A DNA stretch of 64,000 nt, taken from Acanthacorydalis orientalis (lineage: Eukaryota > Arthropoda > Insecta > Megaloptera > Corydalidae). Of the stretch, positions 1 to 12,596 are shown piece after piece; the first letter of the stretch is position 1, and each line of letters begins with the position of its first letter. The notes under the pieces were generated by a model. The model saw only the letters and a list, made by a program, of their open reading frames with translations. It did no database searches and had not been told where the DNA came from. The translations under genes were made by a program, and so were the position numbers. Location: assembly GCA_034766995.1 (NCBI GenBank), contig CM068315.1, positions 46,881,662 through 46,945,661 on the forward strand, read 5' to 3'.

Positions 1-1744
1 TTTTCATTGAAAAAATAAAGGTTAGAATTCAGAAAACAAAAACCGAAATTATTTTCCTACCTAAGCAAATTTATATTTTTTGATTGTGAGTTGCGTTATT
101 TACTTTTACTATATGTGTATGTATATATAGAAAAAAAGATCATTGTTTGATTTATTTTCATGTAAACAAACAGCTGAAAAAATAATATAATAAACGTTTG
201 TGGTGAATATTAAAAAAAAGATGATATATTTTCGAGTTAATAATTCTTTTTAATAATATAATGTGTATATAATTAATCCATTTACAATTAAAAACATTTA
301 TCTCAAACAAAACTAAACATATCAGTAGTAGTACTTCATTTACACACATTTTCGTACATAACGAAGAATTTTTATGAAGCGCAGATACATATCTTATGTG
401 CGCGATAGTATTTTCCGAACTTCAATTATGGTGATTATGTGAATTAAATACAGGATAATAACACCGTTTTGTAAAGTTAATTATCTGTTCTATTGGAATG
501 AATCTTTATACATGTACACAGATTTGTGCTCGTACTTATTGCATTGCTTTATAATTATATTGTACTGAACAGGTTTATTTTTGAATAGAAGACGTCGTGA
601 AATTTTCAATATCTTTATTGCTTTCTTTCTGCATTCAATAACATGTTTTCTGTAATTTTATTGTGTTATGTTACAATTTTATTGACATTCTATCGGATCA
701 ATACAACAATTAAAATTGACAGAAAAAATAATTTATATTTTAAAACCTTTTATTATTGTATTTATGTTCTATTTGAATAAAATCAGGTACATTATGCTAA
801 ACTGAATACAGACTATTATAAATGAAGTTTGTATTAACTTATTATAAAGATTTTCAATAGCACGTTAGTTGTAGTTAACTTGTAATTGAATTTTATATTT
901 TTAAGAAGTGTATTAGTCTTGAATTGATTTCCCAGTTTGATAATTTCTCTCTCTCTCTCTCTCTTTATATATATATATATACATACATACATAAATAAAT
1001 ACACACAAATTAGACACAGTTGACTTAAAAAAGATTGAACCTGCGATTTTGTGTAAATTATCTTTATTGTTTGATATAAAAGTATGAAAAGTAAAGTAGT
1101 AATTTAGTATTAAAAATTAATTTCGATATGTGACAAAATTTATATATATATATATATATATATAAATAAGTTTTAAAGAGTTATATTTTTACATAAAATT
1201 TAATTTACAACAATTAGTCTCTCACTCAAAGTGTTGAACTTTAAACTAGAAGCAATCACTTATGACCAGTATTAGTGTTGCGCTTATCTTGACATGATCG
1301 ATAGAGTTGTTGGTCCCTAATGTCAGAAGCGTGTTAAAATACGTTTAAGAGATTTATAAATACAATTTTAAATATATATATTTATAACCTATTTATCATT
1401 TTGAAGCCTTTCTTATATTAATTTAGAATTTGTAAATGAGCCAAAACTGTTTTATATACAAAAGAACAATATTATGATTTTTTCTTATTTTATTTTGATG
1501 TATTAAACATGTCATATTATAGATATATTTTCATTTAATTGTATAGTAAGATTATCCACAATTTATGAAAAATTGTACTTATTTCTATTTTACTGAAAAA
1601 CGAATTAGAAATGTTTGTTTTAAGTAGTAATATAATTTTATATCTTCTCATTTTATTTAACTTTTATATATTATAATTTATATATATATATAAGTTATTC
1701 GAAAGCCTTTGATTTACTACTACATCAATTAATCTGCACTAACA
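1..1744. other. No gene seen
   Basis: AT-rich DNA with a (CT)n(TA)n microsatellite at about 949-980 and short TA tracts at 1141-1163 and 1680-1693. The minus-strand open frame at 158-349 lacks any motif. Confidence 0.6.
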
Positions 1745-2052
1745 ACTGAGGTCAGTCCCATAGCAAGACTGTCATATTTGAAAGGGCAAATACAATTTTA
1801 AGATGTCAATTTTTTTATATAAAAATTGTTAGGGGTTGCGGTGGAAACGCACTCATAGAAATGTTTTTTTTTTTATGTGAAGAAACGTTTTTAATCATAA
1901 AGGTATACCCATTAAGAAGATTCTCCTAATGATTCTCCATGATTTCAAATCTTTCAAAATCTCAAATTTTGTTGGAGGGAGGGGAGCAAACGGAGCAACC
2001 AGGAAGGAAAAATCCTCACCGATCCACCCTTAATTACGGGCCTGACTGAGGT
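1745..2052. mobile_element. hAT-type non-autonomous element with 8-bp target duplication
   Basis: The element 1753-2044 (292 bp) is bounded by identical 8-bp copies of ACTGAGGT at 1745-1752 and 2045-2052. Its ends are CAGTCCCATAGCAAG and (reverse complement) CAGGCCCGTAATTAAG, imperfect inverted repeats of the CAG..CTG type typical of hAT. No transposase coding is visible inside. The body holds a G-rich patch near 1973-1995 and a poly-T run. An 8-bp duplication is the hAT signature. Confidence 0.75.
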
Positions 2053-5007
2053 ATCGAAGAGATATTGAACTTAGGAAATATATATATAAATGTAATTACG
2101 TCTGTAAACTAGATAAACAAGGAAAATTAAAATAAAGACATGTAGCATAGGAGATCCAATTTTATTGAAGTTATTCACTGCATAAGAAATGTTAGTACTC
2201 GATTAGGCAGGCAAAAAAATAACAAATTAAGACTAAAGATTATTGACTAGTAGTGAATTAAACAAAGCCCGTTAAAAATAAATCATCTCATGGTCTACAG
2301 AAAAGAAAATTGATTTAATGAGACTATTTTCACGAACAAAACTAACAAAATCGAAAAAGTTGTATAGTATTTCTATTTGGAGCGTTATTTTTTTTTTAAA
2401 AAAATGTTGTTCATCGACGATGTTCAGTTCAGTGACGCATCAATGTTTAAATCGAAATTTTCATTTTTCTTAATGTTAAAATTATTGAATCAATTCATTC
2501 TGTGTCCTTATTTTATGAAAGTGAAACTGATACTGAGTACCAAAAAAAGACGAAGCCATTTAAAAACCGTCTAAAAAAGTTCATCACTTTAAATAACACA
2601 GGTATATTTTAAGAATAATAAAAAGAAATAGAAAAGGATTGGAACATATACGAAAACAGACAAGTTATAGATATATAGTAACAAGAATAAGTGATTGAAA
2701 TATTGTGAAAATAAGAAAAAAAATATAAACGATATATAGTAACAAAAAGTGTGATGTATTGTGAAAATAAGAAAAAAAAACGCTACTAACTGGTAAACAA
2801 ATAATGAAACGGAAGAACAATCAATAATCAAAGTAAAGATATCAAAACATATGCAGAGTCACTACATTATTCAAATCAAAAATGTCAGATGGAGCTATTA
2901 TTGAATGATTATTAATATATATATATATATATATATATTTACTGTCATAAATCTTATTTGTTTAATACATAAATGATGTGTAATTGCCTTATATGAAAAT
3001 GAATATAAATAACCGTAGTAAATCAGTGAGAATATGATTATTTTTACCTGCGTTTATTTATCATAAAATGAAGCAAAAAGAATGATATATAATCACGTTG
3101 ATAACATCATTCCTTGTCTGAAATATTAAGTTGACTCTGGAGATATTTTAATTTAATAATAGTTTAAAAATTCGAATGATCGATTTTCTGGAGTAAGGCT
3201 TGATAATATATATCTTAATCAGTTCTTCGATGAGAATAATCTCGTATATGCTTTCGAATACAATTTGGCCAAAGTAACGTTATTATTGAAGAGATCACAA
3301 CTCTTATTATTATCGGTAAAAGTTTAATAAGCGTACAGATTGTCTGCACGAATTTATTATTTATTTATTAAAATATTCCGAGCACTTCACGACATTAATT
3401 ATACGGTCATGAGATGCAGTAGAATAATACGTCTCATGATAGTTGTACTATGTAAATGATACAGAATTATAATTCTTGTGTGGCTAGAAGACATGCAGAT
3501 TGTAGATTACGTTTACCAACATCATGTAAACCACAAAGATAAATTATTAATTCATAACCGCAACATACAAACGAATTATATGTATGATTGTGTTTGAATT
3601 GTTATAACACTGGAATCAATAAATATTTGATTACTATAAAAGGTATTGAGATTCGCGAATTCCGTGTTATTACTAACGGCATTCCTGTGTTTTTATGTCT
3701 ATTAAAATCTAGTGGTGAAACTATATATATATATTGGTGGTTTTTACATGGAAGAATTACTGACATCATTAAAAAAGTATTTGTTTAGAAAGCAGCACAA
3801 CCATGTTAGTTTTCTTGTGATATAGAAAGACTTGTGAGCAACGACATTTAGTTGTTATCAAATTTGCATATTTATGAGAACTTTGAATGAAATTTTAAAT
3901 AATAGATCATATAGAGTTATTTATTGAGCATCAGAATAGGTTGAGTGTTTGTAATAAAACAAGATTTGAATATAAATCATCGCTACTTAAGTTGTGGTAA
4001 CTATGGAGATGAAAAGATTTTTCTTCTGTTTTTTTTTTCTTAAATAAAAGAAAAAATCTAAATAAGAGAATTATTCTCTTCGTGAAGTATTAAGAGATTC
4101 TTAGTTGTTTTTTTTTATTATTGTCTCATTGATATTTACGGAAGGTTATTGAATAATCTAAAATTTTAAATTAATAGTTTAGTCAATCTTGTGTAAGAGG
4201 TATAAATCATTTTCATTACAATAGTTTCATATTTTAAAAATTAACTAAATACTATTTGAAATAATGGATTTTATTAAATATTTTTCAACATTTGACATCG
4301 TAATATGTATTCAAAAAGTTAAAAAATGATTAATAAAAAAAGATTTTCAAAAGATTGTCCATACGTTATTATATGATTTTATTGTTTAAATTTTTTACAT
4401 TAAAATTAATTTATATTAAACACTTATTTAAGATTCGTTTCATGGATAGTTATTGACCATTATAACATTGTGTTTGTTGATCTTCATAGTGTAACCGTCT
4501 AGATTTATTATAGTTTGTATGTTATATTCCATGAAATGCTCATGTGTAGAATAATACATCGGTTAATTCATGCTCCACTTTCAGGAATGGGAAACAAATG
4601 TATGTTGAAGAATATTTTAATATATAACAAAAACCAGTAACATAACACAAAGTAACATGGACAATGTTATCGTTCTGACTATAAATATAGTGGAAAAAAG
4701 TATTCATATTTAATCAAACTCAAAATAAATATTTATGAAATTTATTTTAGATGTAGAAAATTGCATTTTAACTAATAAACGTTTTCGTTTGATAAACTTT
4801 TTATTCTGTTTCATACAAGTCACATTTTTTCTTAAAAAAACAAGTCATATTTTTAAAATTATTCCAAAGAAATACATATGGAATTTAAAAAGGATACTGT
4901 AAAAAAATATTTCGTTTTTTATGTCAGTGTACTGTAAGATTAAATATAAATATTGAAAGGTTGAATTATGATTTTTATTAATCATCTATGGCATTTATTA
5001 ATTTCGA

Positions 5008-5012
<5 letters not shown>
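2053..5012. other. No gene seen
   Basis: AT-rich DNA with short repeated GTAACAA/ATTGTGAAAATAAGAAAAA units at about 2680-2780. No recognisable coding or transposon. Confidence 0.6.

Positions 5013-5064
<52 letters not shown>
5013..5064. repeat. (TA)n microsatellite
   Basis: Uninterrupted TA array of about 26 units. Confidence 0.95.
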
Positions 5065-5070
<6 letters not shown>

Positions 5071-5849
5071 TATGTTATTTATTTTTCGAATGTAAACCGT
5101 TCAATTATATATTTAACTTGCTGTATATATAACATAATCACCGGTTTAGTTTTTGATATAATAATCTGCTAGTACAGTATTGGTTTATGTTAACAGTTTA
5201 CTGACCGATTATACTATAATATTTATCGTAAAAAAAATGTCCGAATATCATAATACTTAATAGTTCCTATTGATAAGAATTCGAATCAAATTTAAAATAC
5301 ATGTATAATTTTCAATTTGATTCATTGAAAAATATCCGAATTACATGTTTCTCTTCGATAATATAAAAATTTATTATCATTATTTACACATTGTTTTACT
5401 ACCTTTAGTACATAATTTAAAGATGTTTGTAATATGATATCATCAATAATAAATACCTCAAAATTATAGACTGTGAAACCAGAAATTAATAACTGATGAG
5501 TAGGTACAAAGTTATACATACATACATATGTGTATAATATATATATATATATATATATATAATTTTTTATACGAATGTTTAGAATAAATAATTTCATATA
5601 CGTTTTGTAAACATTTTAAAATATTTTTTTCATGTATAACTGCACATTACTGCTATAGGGATAACGTATAGTAAATAATTTATTTATATCTTGAATGATT
5701 TGAAAACAAAATGTATTATCCGTTCTTTTTTTGTTATAGTTAAATATATATTTTACTTATTAAAAATGAAATTAATTAAGTTATAATAATTAACAATTAA
5801 TTCTCGTTTTTCCTCTATAAAAATATTTTTTAAATTTAACTCTATGAAT

Positions 5850-5925
5850 GCCTAACACTAGGCAAGTGAAATTGCATGCAACAGTGAAATTGCAGGCAAG
5901 TAGACTTGCCTAACACTAGTGCTAC
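5850..5925. repeat. Short direct and inverted repeat cluster
   Basis: GCCTAACACTAG occurs twice (about 5850 and 5908), and AGTGAAATTGCA twice between, with GGCAAGT/ACTTGCC as inverted pieces. Too small to assign. Confidence 0.5.
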
Positions 5926-6054
5926 CTTATTATAGTAAAAGCAGATTTTAATATATAAATAAACAGTATATTTTTTAGACTTTCGGAGTTTTTCCCTTTT
6001 TAACAAGGATACAGAGTGTTTACTGTAGATTTTCTTAAATACTATTCGCAAAAT

Positions 6055-6470
6055 TCAACTCTTCTATCTGGATCATATTCGTTCTGAGCCTGGATCAATT
6101 TAGGAGTGTAACTTTTCCATCTTGTACGCTGTAAAATGTCACAGTACACTGGATTTATGAATTGCTGTCTCACGAACAGTTTATCGCACAGATTTCCTTA
6201 GTCTTTGTCAGATAATTTTCAGCACCTCTTGTGATTTCGTGTGGCTAGTGAATGTGTGAGGTCTTCCAGATCGCTCCAGATCGCCTGCTTTTTGCACAGT
6301 ATTATTCGTTTCAAACTTATCACGAATACGTGAAATTTTGAGTCGCATTGCTGATTTAGTGTGCTATTCACTCCTAAACTGTATCTGAACTTCCTTACTA
6401 TGTTCGAATTTCTGCACATTTTCAACACAAATTTCTGTTGTTCAAATGTAAACTTAGTATATTTCATTAT
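6055..6470 (-). pseudogene. Decayed transposase N-terminal (helix-turn-helix) domain, DUF4817-like
   Basis: On the minus strand an open piece starts at 6467 with FTFEQQKFVLKMCRNS, resembling the start of DUF4817-type transposable-element proteins. After a frameshift, another frame reads KAGDLERSGRPHTFTSH, then RKSVR and HKSSVL, with in-frame stops. These match the usual K.GxxxRSGRP linker and the second helix-turn-helix (RKSTR..., SSV.RIL) of such proteins. No catalytic domain is seen. It is a dead fragment; the superfamily is uncertain. Confidence 0.5.
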
Positions 6471-6544
6471 TACATCTAACTTGCAACTGAAAAAAAAAGT
6501 TTATTAAAAGCTGATGAAGTGTATATACATTTTTTTGGACTCTC

Positions 6545-6547
<3 letters not shown>

Positions 6548-6616
<69 letters not shown>
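6548..6616. repeat. Compound (CA)n(TA)n microsatellite
   Basis: CA array followed directly by a TA array; it creates repetitive open frames on both strands that are not genes. Confidence 0.95.
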
Positions 6617-6617
<1 letters not shown>

Positions 6618-6754
6618 TATTGTAAGTCTGTCAATCCACTGCTGAATATAAAATTGAATGAAATAAAATTTACTGATTGTTGTAGACACAAGATTATACT
6701 ATATTTTTATTATTAAATAATTAATATTTTATGATGAACATTATATAATATATA

Positions 6755-7601
6755 TCATCAACATCAGTCTCTGTCTATCTACTGCTGGATAAAGTTCTCT
6801 CCCATGATTTTCCATTTTGTACGATTGAATGCGTCTTGTTTCCACTGATTTCCAATAAAATTTTAATTTCCTTATTCTACCTGTTCATTGATCTCTTTCT
6901 TAGTCTTTGTATATTCCTTGGTTCCCACTTAATAATTTCCGTTGGCCATCAGTTGTCTTCTCTTCTTACTACATGCTTCGTTCATTTCCTTTTCAGACTC
7001 TTCACTTTTATTATTACATCTGTGACTCCTGTCGGTTTTCCTATCCATTTTGTTCTTTTCTTATCTCTTCTTGTTATTCCTAGCATGGATCTTTCCATAC
7101 TTCTCTGTGTTGTTTGGAATCTCTAAATGATTTTGGCGTTAAGCCTCCATGTTTCTCTATCGTAGGTAAGGACTGGTAGCATACGTTGATCAAATACTTT
7201 TTTCTTCAAACAGTGTGGGTTTGTTGATTTAAATATCAAAGCGTTTCGTCCAAATGAGCTTCATCCTATTTTTGTTCTCCTGTACACTTCTTCAATGAAT
7301 GTTCCGTCTTTATTTTTTAAGTTGACTTAAATAAACATACTTAATAACTTCTTCTATTTCTGTGCCTTTTATTGCAATTTTCTTCGAGCAGACAAACGGA
7401 TTGAACAACAGTTTTGTTTCGAGTTGTTCATGTTTGAACCAATTTTTTGACAGGCATCATCTGATTCTTCTATCCTCTTTTGTAGTTCTTCCGAAGTACT
7501 TGAGAAAATAACAATATCATCATCAAACTGGAGGTGACTTAATCTTTCGCCTTTTATTTCGATGCCTTTGTCCTCCCAGTCGAGCGATTTGAATACTTGT
7601 T

Positions 7602-7602
<1 letters not shown>
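6755..7602 (-). mobile_element. 5'-truncated RTE-like non-LTR retrotransposon (reverse transcriptase C-terminal part)
   Basis: Read on the minus strand, frames piece together a reverse transcriptase remnant: RLSHLQFDDDIVIFSS (about 7540 down), equivalent to the FADDIVL catalytic box but with Ala replaced by Asp; then EELQKRIEES, KIAIKGTEIEEV.KYVYLSQL, LTYG-like and RSMERxMLG-like segments further on. Several stops and frameshifts. The low-coordinate end (3' end of the element) finishes in CATCAACATCAG, a short ATG-type repeat like the 3' tails of RTE elements. A second copy of the last ~550 bp lies at 36986-37525. Confidence 0.65.

Positions 7603-7603
<1 letters not shown>

Positions 7604-7672
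<69 letters not shown>
7604..7672. repeat. Compound (TA)n(TG)n microsatellite
   Basis: Begins at the 5'-truncation point of the RTE-like element at 6755-7602 and changes from TA to TG units. Confidence 0.95.
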
Positions 7673-7676
<4 letters not shown>

Positions 7677-7728
7677 GACAATAAAACAATTTATCTTACA
7701 AACAACAACCATGTATTTAGTCAAATTT

Positions 7729-7730
<2 letters not shown>

Positions 7731-7774
<44 letters not shown>
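7731..7774. repeat. (TA)n microsatellite
   Basis: About 22 TA units; a further (TA)n tract follows at about 7821-7845. Confidence 0.95.
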
Positions 7775-7777
<3 letters not shown>

Positions 7778-8500
7778 GTTCAATAAAAGTACGTAGAAAT
7801 TTTAAAAATGATTAAATTTGTATATATATATATATATATATATATACGATGTTCGAATAGGTATGTAGAACACAAATATTGAGAAGACAGTGCGAGTTTT
7901 TCATTGTGTCCAACATCGAAGTACCGTATAAAGAATTTTTCTTCATCAGATCTGATTGACAGATAATAACGTACAGTCGATATATCACATTTATAGTTGT
8001 GTTTATTATGCATGTCCAATATATGTATATAGGTTTTATTACATCAGTAATTTATGTTTAAACGTGACACAGAGCGTGCGTTTTAACAGTGATTGAGACA
8101 TGAGAACAAAGAGATGATATATATTTTTTTATACGAATACCTTACAGCTCGACATAAGTAAAACATAATTGTGATTAATATTTCGTATATATTTCATTAT
8201 TGCTATGTAAATAACTTAACTTTAATGGCTGTTTATATGAATTCGTATCGGATTATTATTTTCTGTGAATTCAATGTTGTTTCCATTTTATTTCAAGTAC
8301 ATATAAAAATGTAATAAACTGGCTAATTTTGGTTTTTTAATTTAGTGAAGAATTTAATTACCTGTATTCATGTTTGCCATACAGCCTTTAAAGTATCTTG
8401 TTACAAAAAACAATATGCATATATTTAGAAAGATAATAATAGATAACTCCAGATTCAACTATAATCCTGCATTTTCGTGTACATCAGAGAAGATATTATA

Positions 8501-9390
8501 TTGGTTTGGTGCATAAGTTCCCAGCTTTTTTGTTTTCCGAGAGAACCGTTCTTTGGAAATAAATATGTGTGACATATGCTAATGTGATTTTAATATCATA
8601 GGATTTTTTTATTTAATACTTCTTGAATTTTTCAATCTGTAGAAAGTTTGTGTTAAGGATTAGCTAAGAAAATTGGAATGTCAAGTATAAAAAAAAACAT
8701 TTCCGATACATCCTTTTGTTTGAGTTCAACCGAGGAGTTACGGTACCAGAAGCAGCTAGAACCATTTGTGACATTTAGGGGAAAAACTCCATTGTGGAAA
8801 GTACGATGCGAAAGTGGTTTTCTGGCTTCAAAGAGGGCCATTTTGACATGAATGATTCTGCACGACTTTGATGAAGACCGTTTAAACGTTTCAATTCACG
8901 ATGATCCACGTCAATCAATACTGTCGAGGTTTATTGCCAACAACTCCATTGCCTTGAGGCCAAAATTCGAGAAAAACGACCTGGAAGACGGGATCAAGTG
9001 ATTTTGGAACATGATAATGCCTGTCCACATTCTGCTAACATTACAAAAGCGGCTATTCAAGAACTTGGTTGGGAGGATATTCCAAATCCGCCCTATTCTC
9101 CCGATCTTGCTTCATACGATTTTCATCTTTTCCGCTTTCTATCCAACAATCTCCGAAATATTTCCTTTACGATGCTACTCTTCAAAATTGGCTTGACGAC
9201 TTCTTCACCTCCAAATCATCGAATTTCTTCAGACGTGGAATTAATAAACTGCCAGAACCGGGACAAAATTGTGAGGCAAACCTAAACAGTGGAGGAGAAT
9301 ATATTATTGATTAGTTTATGTATTTGGTTTATTTAAAAGGGTAAATTTTAAATTTAATAAAAACGCTACAAAATTATGCACTAAACTTAT
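8501..9390 (+). mobile_element. Internally deleted mariner (family 1), 890 bp
   Basis: Flanked by TA (8499-8500, 9391-9392). The ends are TTGGTTTGGTGCATAAG and, reversed, TAAGTTTAGTGCATAAT. The coding relic starts near 8655 with a helix-turn-helix piece and jumps at EAKI.EKRP directly into VILEHDNACPHSAN (second catalytic Asp, from about 9001) and PPYSPDLASYDFHLF (third Asp). The part with the first catalytic Asp is missing. The same junction is in the copies at 51185 and 55533. Frameshifts and stops are present. The right end runs into a 60-bp (TA)n tract. Confidence 0.85.
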
Positions 9391-9397
9391 ATATATA

Positions 9398-9451
<54 letters not shown>
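9389..9451. repeat. (TA)n microsatellite at mariner 3' end
   Basis: Array starts at the right TA target of the 8501-9390 mariner. Confidence 0.95.
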
Positions 9452-9454
<3 letters not shown>

Positions 9455-9555
9455 TTTAATTTAATGTTTTTGTTCGAAAGTGTGATTTTCTGAATTTTTT
9501 TACTTACATTTGAAATGATTAAAAAAAGAATGGTTTACATTTGAAATGTATTTTG

Positions 9556-9623
9556 TATTTTGTTTATTTAAAAAAAATAATTTTAAATTTAATAAAATCA
9601 CTACGGACTTATGCGTCAACCAA
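9556..9623 (+). mobile_element. Second, solo 3' end of family-1 mariner
   Basis: Repeats the untranslated 3' end of the element above: a TTTATTTAAA run, TTTTAAATTTAATAAAA, then ACTTATGCGTCAACCAA ending at TA 9624-9625. It is about 165 bp downstream of the first 3' end. No coding is left. The segment between the two ends (9452-9550) is also found near 52650-52745. Confidence 0.6.
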
Positions 9624-10397
9624 TATATTCTGTAATGTATTAATTGAATAATATACTGTGAATTTTTAAATCCAAGATGTTCAATACTGATCCTTTTACA
9701 TTATAATTAATAGACAGTTATTTATCTCAGGGTAATTATCAGGTTATTACAAGTAATTCTTAACTACATGCGAAAACAAATAGTGTGCATGTCTAAAACC
9801 GATTAGTATGTATTTATAAATAAGGTGTGGTTAAAAGAAACTAGAAATATTTTTTAAATCATTTATGCTTTAAAATACAATACAAATAGTCATATTTTTA
9901 GAAGTATTTTCGGCAGCGCCTGTGCATCGCTTCATTTGTGATTTTTTGTATTTAAAACAGAATGCTCGATAGATAGATCTTTTAATTGCTACGTTGTGTT
10001 CTACTGAATATTTATTTAGTCCTCGAATTCTTTTTCTATAATTTAATTTTCGGGAGTTCAATTTTAAGGTATAGAAATAAGTCTAAAAAGGCGCGTTCTC
10101 TATTCCTATTTTTCATTAAATATATCTTCGCTGTGATTAGAAAATGATACGGCATATTATTATAATGGAAAAAAAAACTCTATTAGATCACAAATTAATT
10201 CATATGTTACGATTTTTACGAGCAAAATTTTCTTAAATCTTTATGTATCGTGATTTGATAAAGTAGATGCTTGATGGATAGCAACAAGACAATAAAAGAA
10301 AACACACATGGACATTCTTTTTTTCTCTAAACGATAGGAAGTTTGTATACTTTAATTGATTTGATGATTTTACTGAAAGACATACATATATGTGTCT

Positions 10398-10399
<2 letters not shown>

Positions 10400-10462
<63 letters not shown>
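10400..10462. repeat. (TA)n microsatellite
   Basis: About 31 TA units, just before the tRNA-like boxes. Confidence 0.95.
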
Positions 10463-10465
<3 letters not shown>

Positions 10466-10506
10466 TGTATATGTGTATATAAATAGATACATATGTGTAC
10501 ATATAT

Positions 10507-10580
10507 TCATGAGATGATATCTTAGCATAGAAGGTTGTTAACCAATTACTGTGAGTTCAAATCCAGAGTTATGGTATTTT
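10507..10580 (+). other. tRNA-like pol III promoter boxes (possible SINE or tRNA relic)
   Basis: TTAGCATAGAAGG (10522-10534) resembles an A box, and GAGTTCAAATCC (10553-10564) a B box, at tRNA-like spacing, with a T5 run at about 10575. The acceptor and T stems do not pair, so it is not a functional tRNA gene. A tRNA-derived SINE head is the likeliest reading. Confidence 0.3.
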
Positions 10581-10816
10581 TGAATTGAATGAAGCAATTA
10601 TCTCTAACGTTTAACGGATTTCCGTTTTGATATCATTCTAAAGTAACTTTATTAAAGAAAATATTAGAAGTGCATATTTACAATCATTGTTTTTTCAATT
10701 ATAATAGAAGAAACGAATTAAAATAATTAACGAATAAGATTTTGTTCCATGATTTATATGTACGTGGAGATAAATTTTATTTTGTATAATTTGATATTCC
10801 GTTTATAGATAAATAC

Positions 10817-10818
<2 letters not shown>

Positions 10819-10870
<52 letters not shown>
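10819..10870. repeat. (TA)n microsatellite
   Basis: About 26 TA units. Confidence 0.95.
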
Positions 10871-10871
<1 letters not shown>

Positions 10872-11353
10872 GTATGTATATATGTATCTATAAATTCAAA
10901 CAATTCGTCTATATAAACAAACATTCGTCGATAACAATTAAAAAATTGAAACAAGTATTAAAAATAAATCGTCAAGAGATTGCAATTAATGTGAAGAATT
11001 TCGTGTCGGAACTTCATTTCATATAGACTTGTCATAGTACATTATTTATCAGATTCTATGGACGCCTACGATTCATCACTATTAATTTATCTCTTATATT
11101 GTCCAGCATTGACGAGACAATGTTATTATTTCGTTCACTAACATGCAATCTCGTATTTATGTAGGTAACTGTGTATTGTAATAATAATCTTAATTAGCAA
11201 AGTGTACTTTTTCGGATATTTTCATTTATTATATGCTGGGTACGTCATTCAACATATATCTATTTTTATACTCATTAAAGTGTGCTAACAGTTATGTTAC
11301 TTGTCTTGTAAGTAATTTTGTATATACATATGTATATATATACATGTATATTT

Positions 11354-11393
<40 letters not shown>

Positions 11394-11401
<8 letters not shown>

Positions 11402-11537
11402 TTTAATCATTTATTGTTTAGAAAATCATAGATTAAAATTAATGTCAGTTTCAATGATGTTTAGAAACTTGAATAAATACTATTTTCAAATAAACAATAC
11501 ACATTAGATGACATTACATTGATTCCCCTGTACATAG

Positions 11538-11588
<51 letters not shown>

Positions 11589-11732
11589 GTATAATTTAAT
11601 CATTTATTGTTTATAAAATCATAGATTCAATTTAATGTCATTTTTAAAGCTGTTTAGAAACATAGATAAATACTATTTTCAAATAAATAATAAACATTAG
11701 ATAACATTAAATGTATGCCTCTGTATATAGGG

Positions 11733-11733
<1 letters not shown>
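11394..11733. repeat. Tandem duplication of a ~145-bp unit separated by (TA)n
   Basis: Units 11394-11540 and 11591-11733 share TTTAATCATTTATTGTTTA, AAATCATAGATT, TTAGAAAC, AATACTATTTTCAAATAAA, ACATTAGATGACATTA (or ATAACATTA) and end in the same TANAGGGTATATAT junction with a (TA)n array. The copies differ at about one base in eight. Confidence 0.8.
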
Positions 11734-11779
<46 letters not shown>

Positions 11780-11973
11780 TTCAGTTTAGGTTTCTACATG
11801 GAAGTATTAAAAGGGGGAGCATGGGTTAAGAAAGATTTTTTATTTAATATTTTAGTTCGATTTAATACTAAAATACAAATACTAAATTAACGAAAGTACC
11901 AAATTGAGGATAACATGTTTTTTTTTTAATTTTTGCGTTATTTTTAATACTTTTGTATAGAAGCCTAAGTTGA
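11780..11973. mobile_element. ~195-bp hairpin element (MITE-like) flanked by mirrored (GA)n/(CT)n and (TA)n
   Basis: Left arm TTCAGTTTAGGTTTCTACAT (continues GGAAGTATTA), right arm reversed TCAACTTAGGCTTCTATACA (continues AAAGTATTA). Outside the arms the symmetry continues: (TA)n then (GA)n on the left, (CT)n then (TA)n on the right (11757-12023). No coding. Confidence 0.6.
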
Positions 11974-11993
11974 TCTCTCTATCTCTCTCTCTG

Positions 11994-12026
<33 letters not shown>

Positions 12027-12596
12027 GTATTTAATTTTCTCTCTATATATATTTAAGTTACATTTTCAACAAGTAGTCTTAAAATTTTTTATTTTATGTC
12101 GGCAGTTTGTTATAGTTTTTTTTCACTAATGATATAAAAAGGTAATTAACATCAAACGTCAAAATTTTCTATTTCTTTGTAAATCTGTAGTTTAACGAAA
12201 TTGATATTCTAAATTTAAAAAGTCAGGATTATTATATATACTGTATTTTTCACTTATAATGTGTAGAAAAACCCGGACATTGATATATTGAATCGAGAGG
12301 TGAAACAATGCATTTAGTTCTCGAGTTTTTGAAGCTTTTACCTTACAAATAAACAAAGGGAATAATTTCGTTGTTTTATGTAATAGATTTATGTATTTAG
12401 TGATCTCATCTATCTTTAAAACTGAACCGTGTTATAGAAAACATCTTTGCTCTCAAAATATTGAAAATAAATAAAAATACATAAAAAATTGAATTTAGCG
12501 AATCCCAAATTCGAATGCATTAATCATATCGCTAAACTGGGTTGTTTATGAGATATGTGGTTAGAAAGTAGTAGCCAAAAATGTAGGCTTTTATTA

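Noticed and set aside
6504..6716. Open frames rich in Ile-Tyr, Thr-His or Val-Cys repeats on both strands (also near 10233, 10754, 24820, 26059, 31399, 43765 and others)
   Set aside because: They are translations of (TA)n, (CA)n and (TG)n microsatellites, which have no stop codons in two frames.
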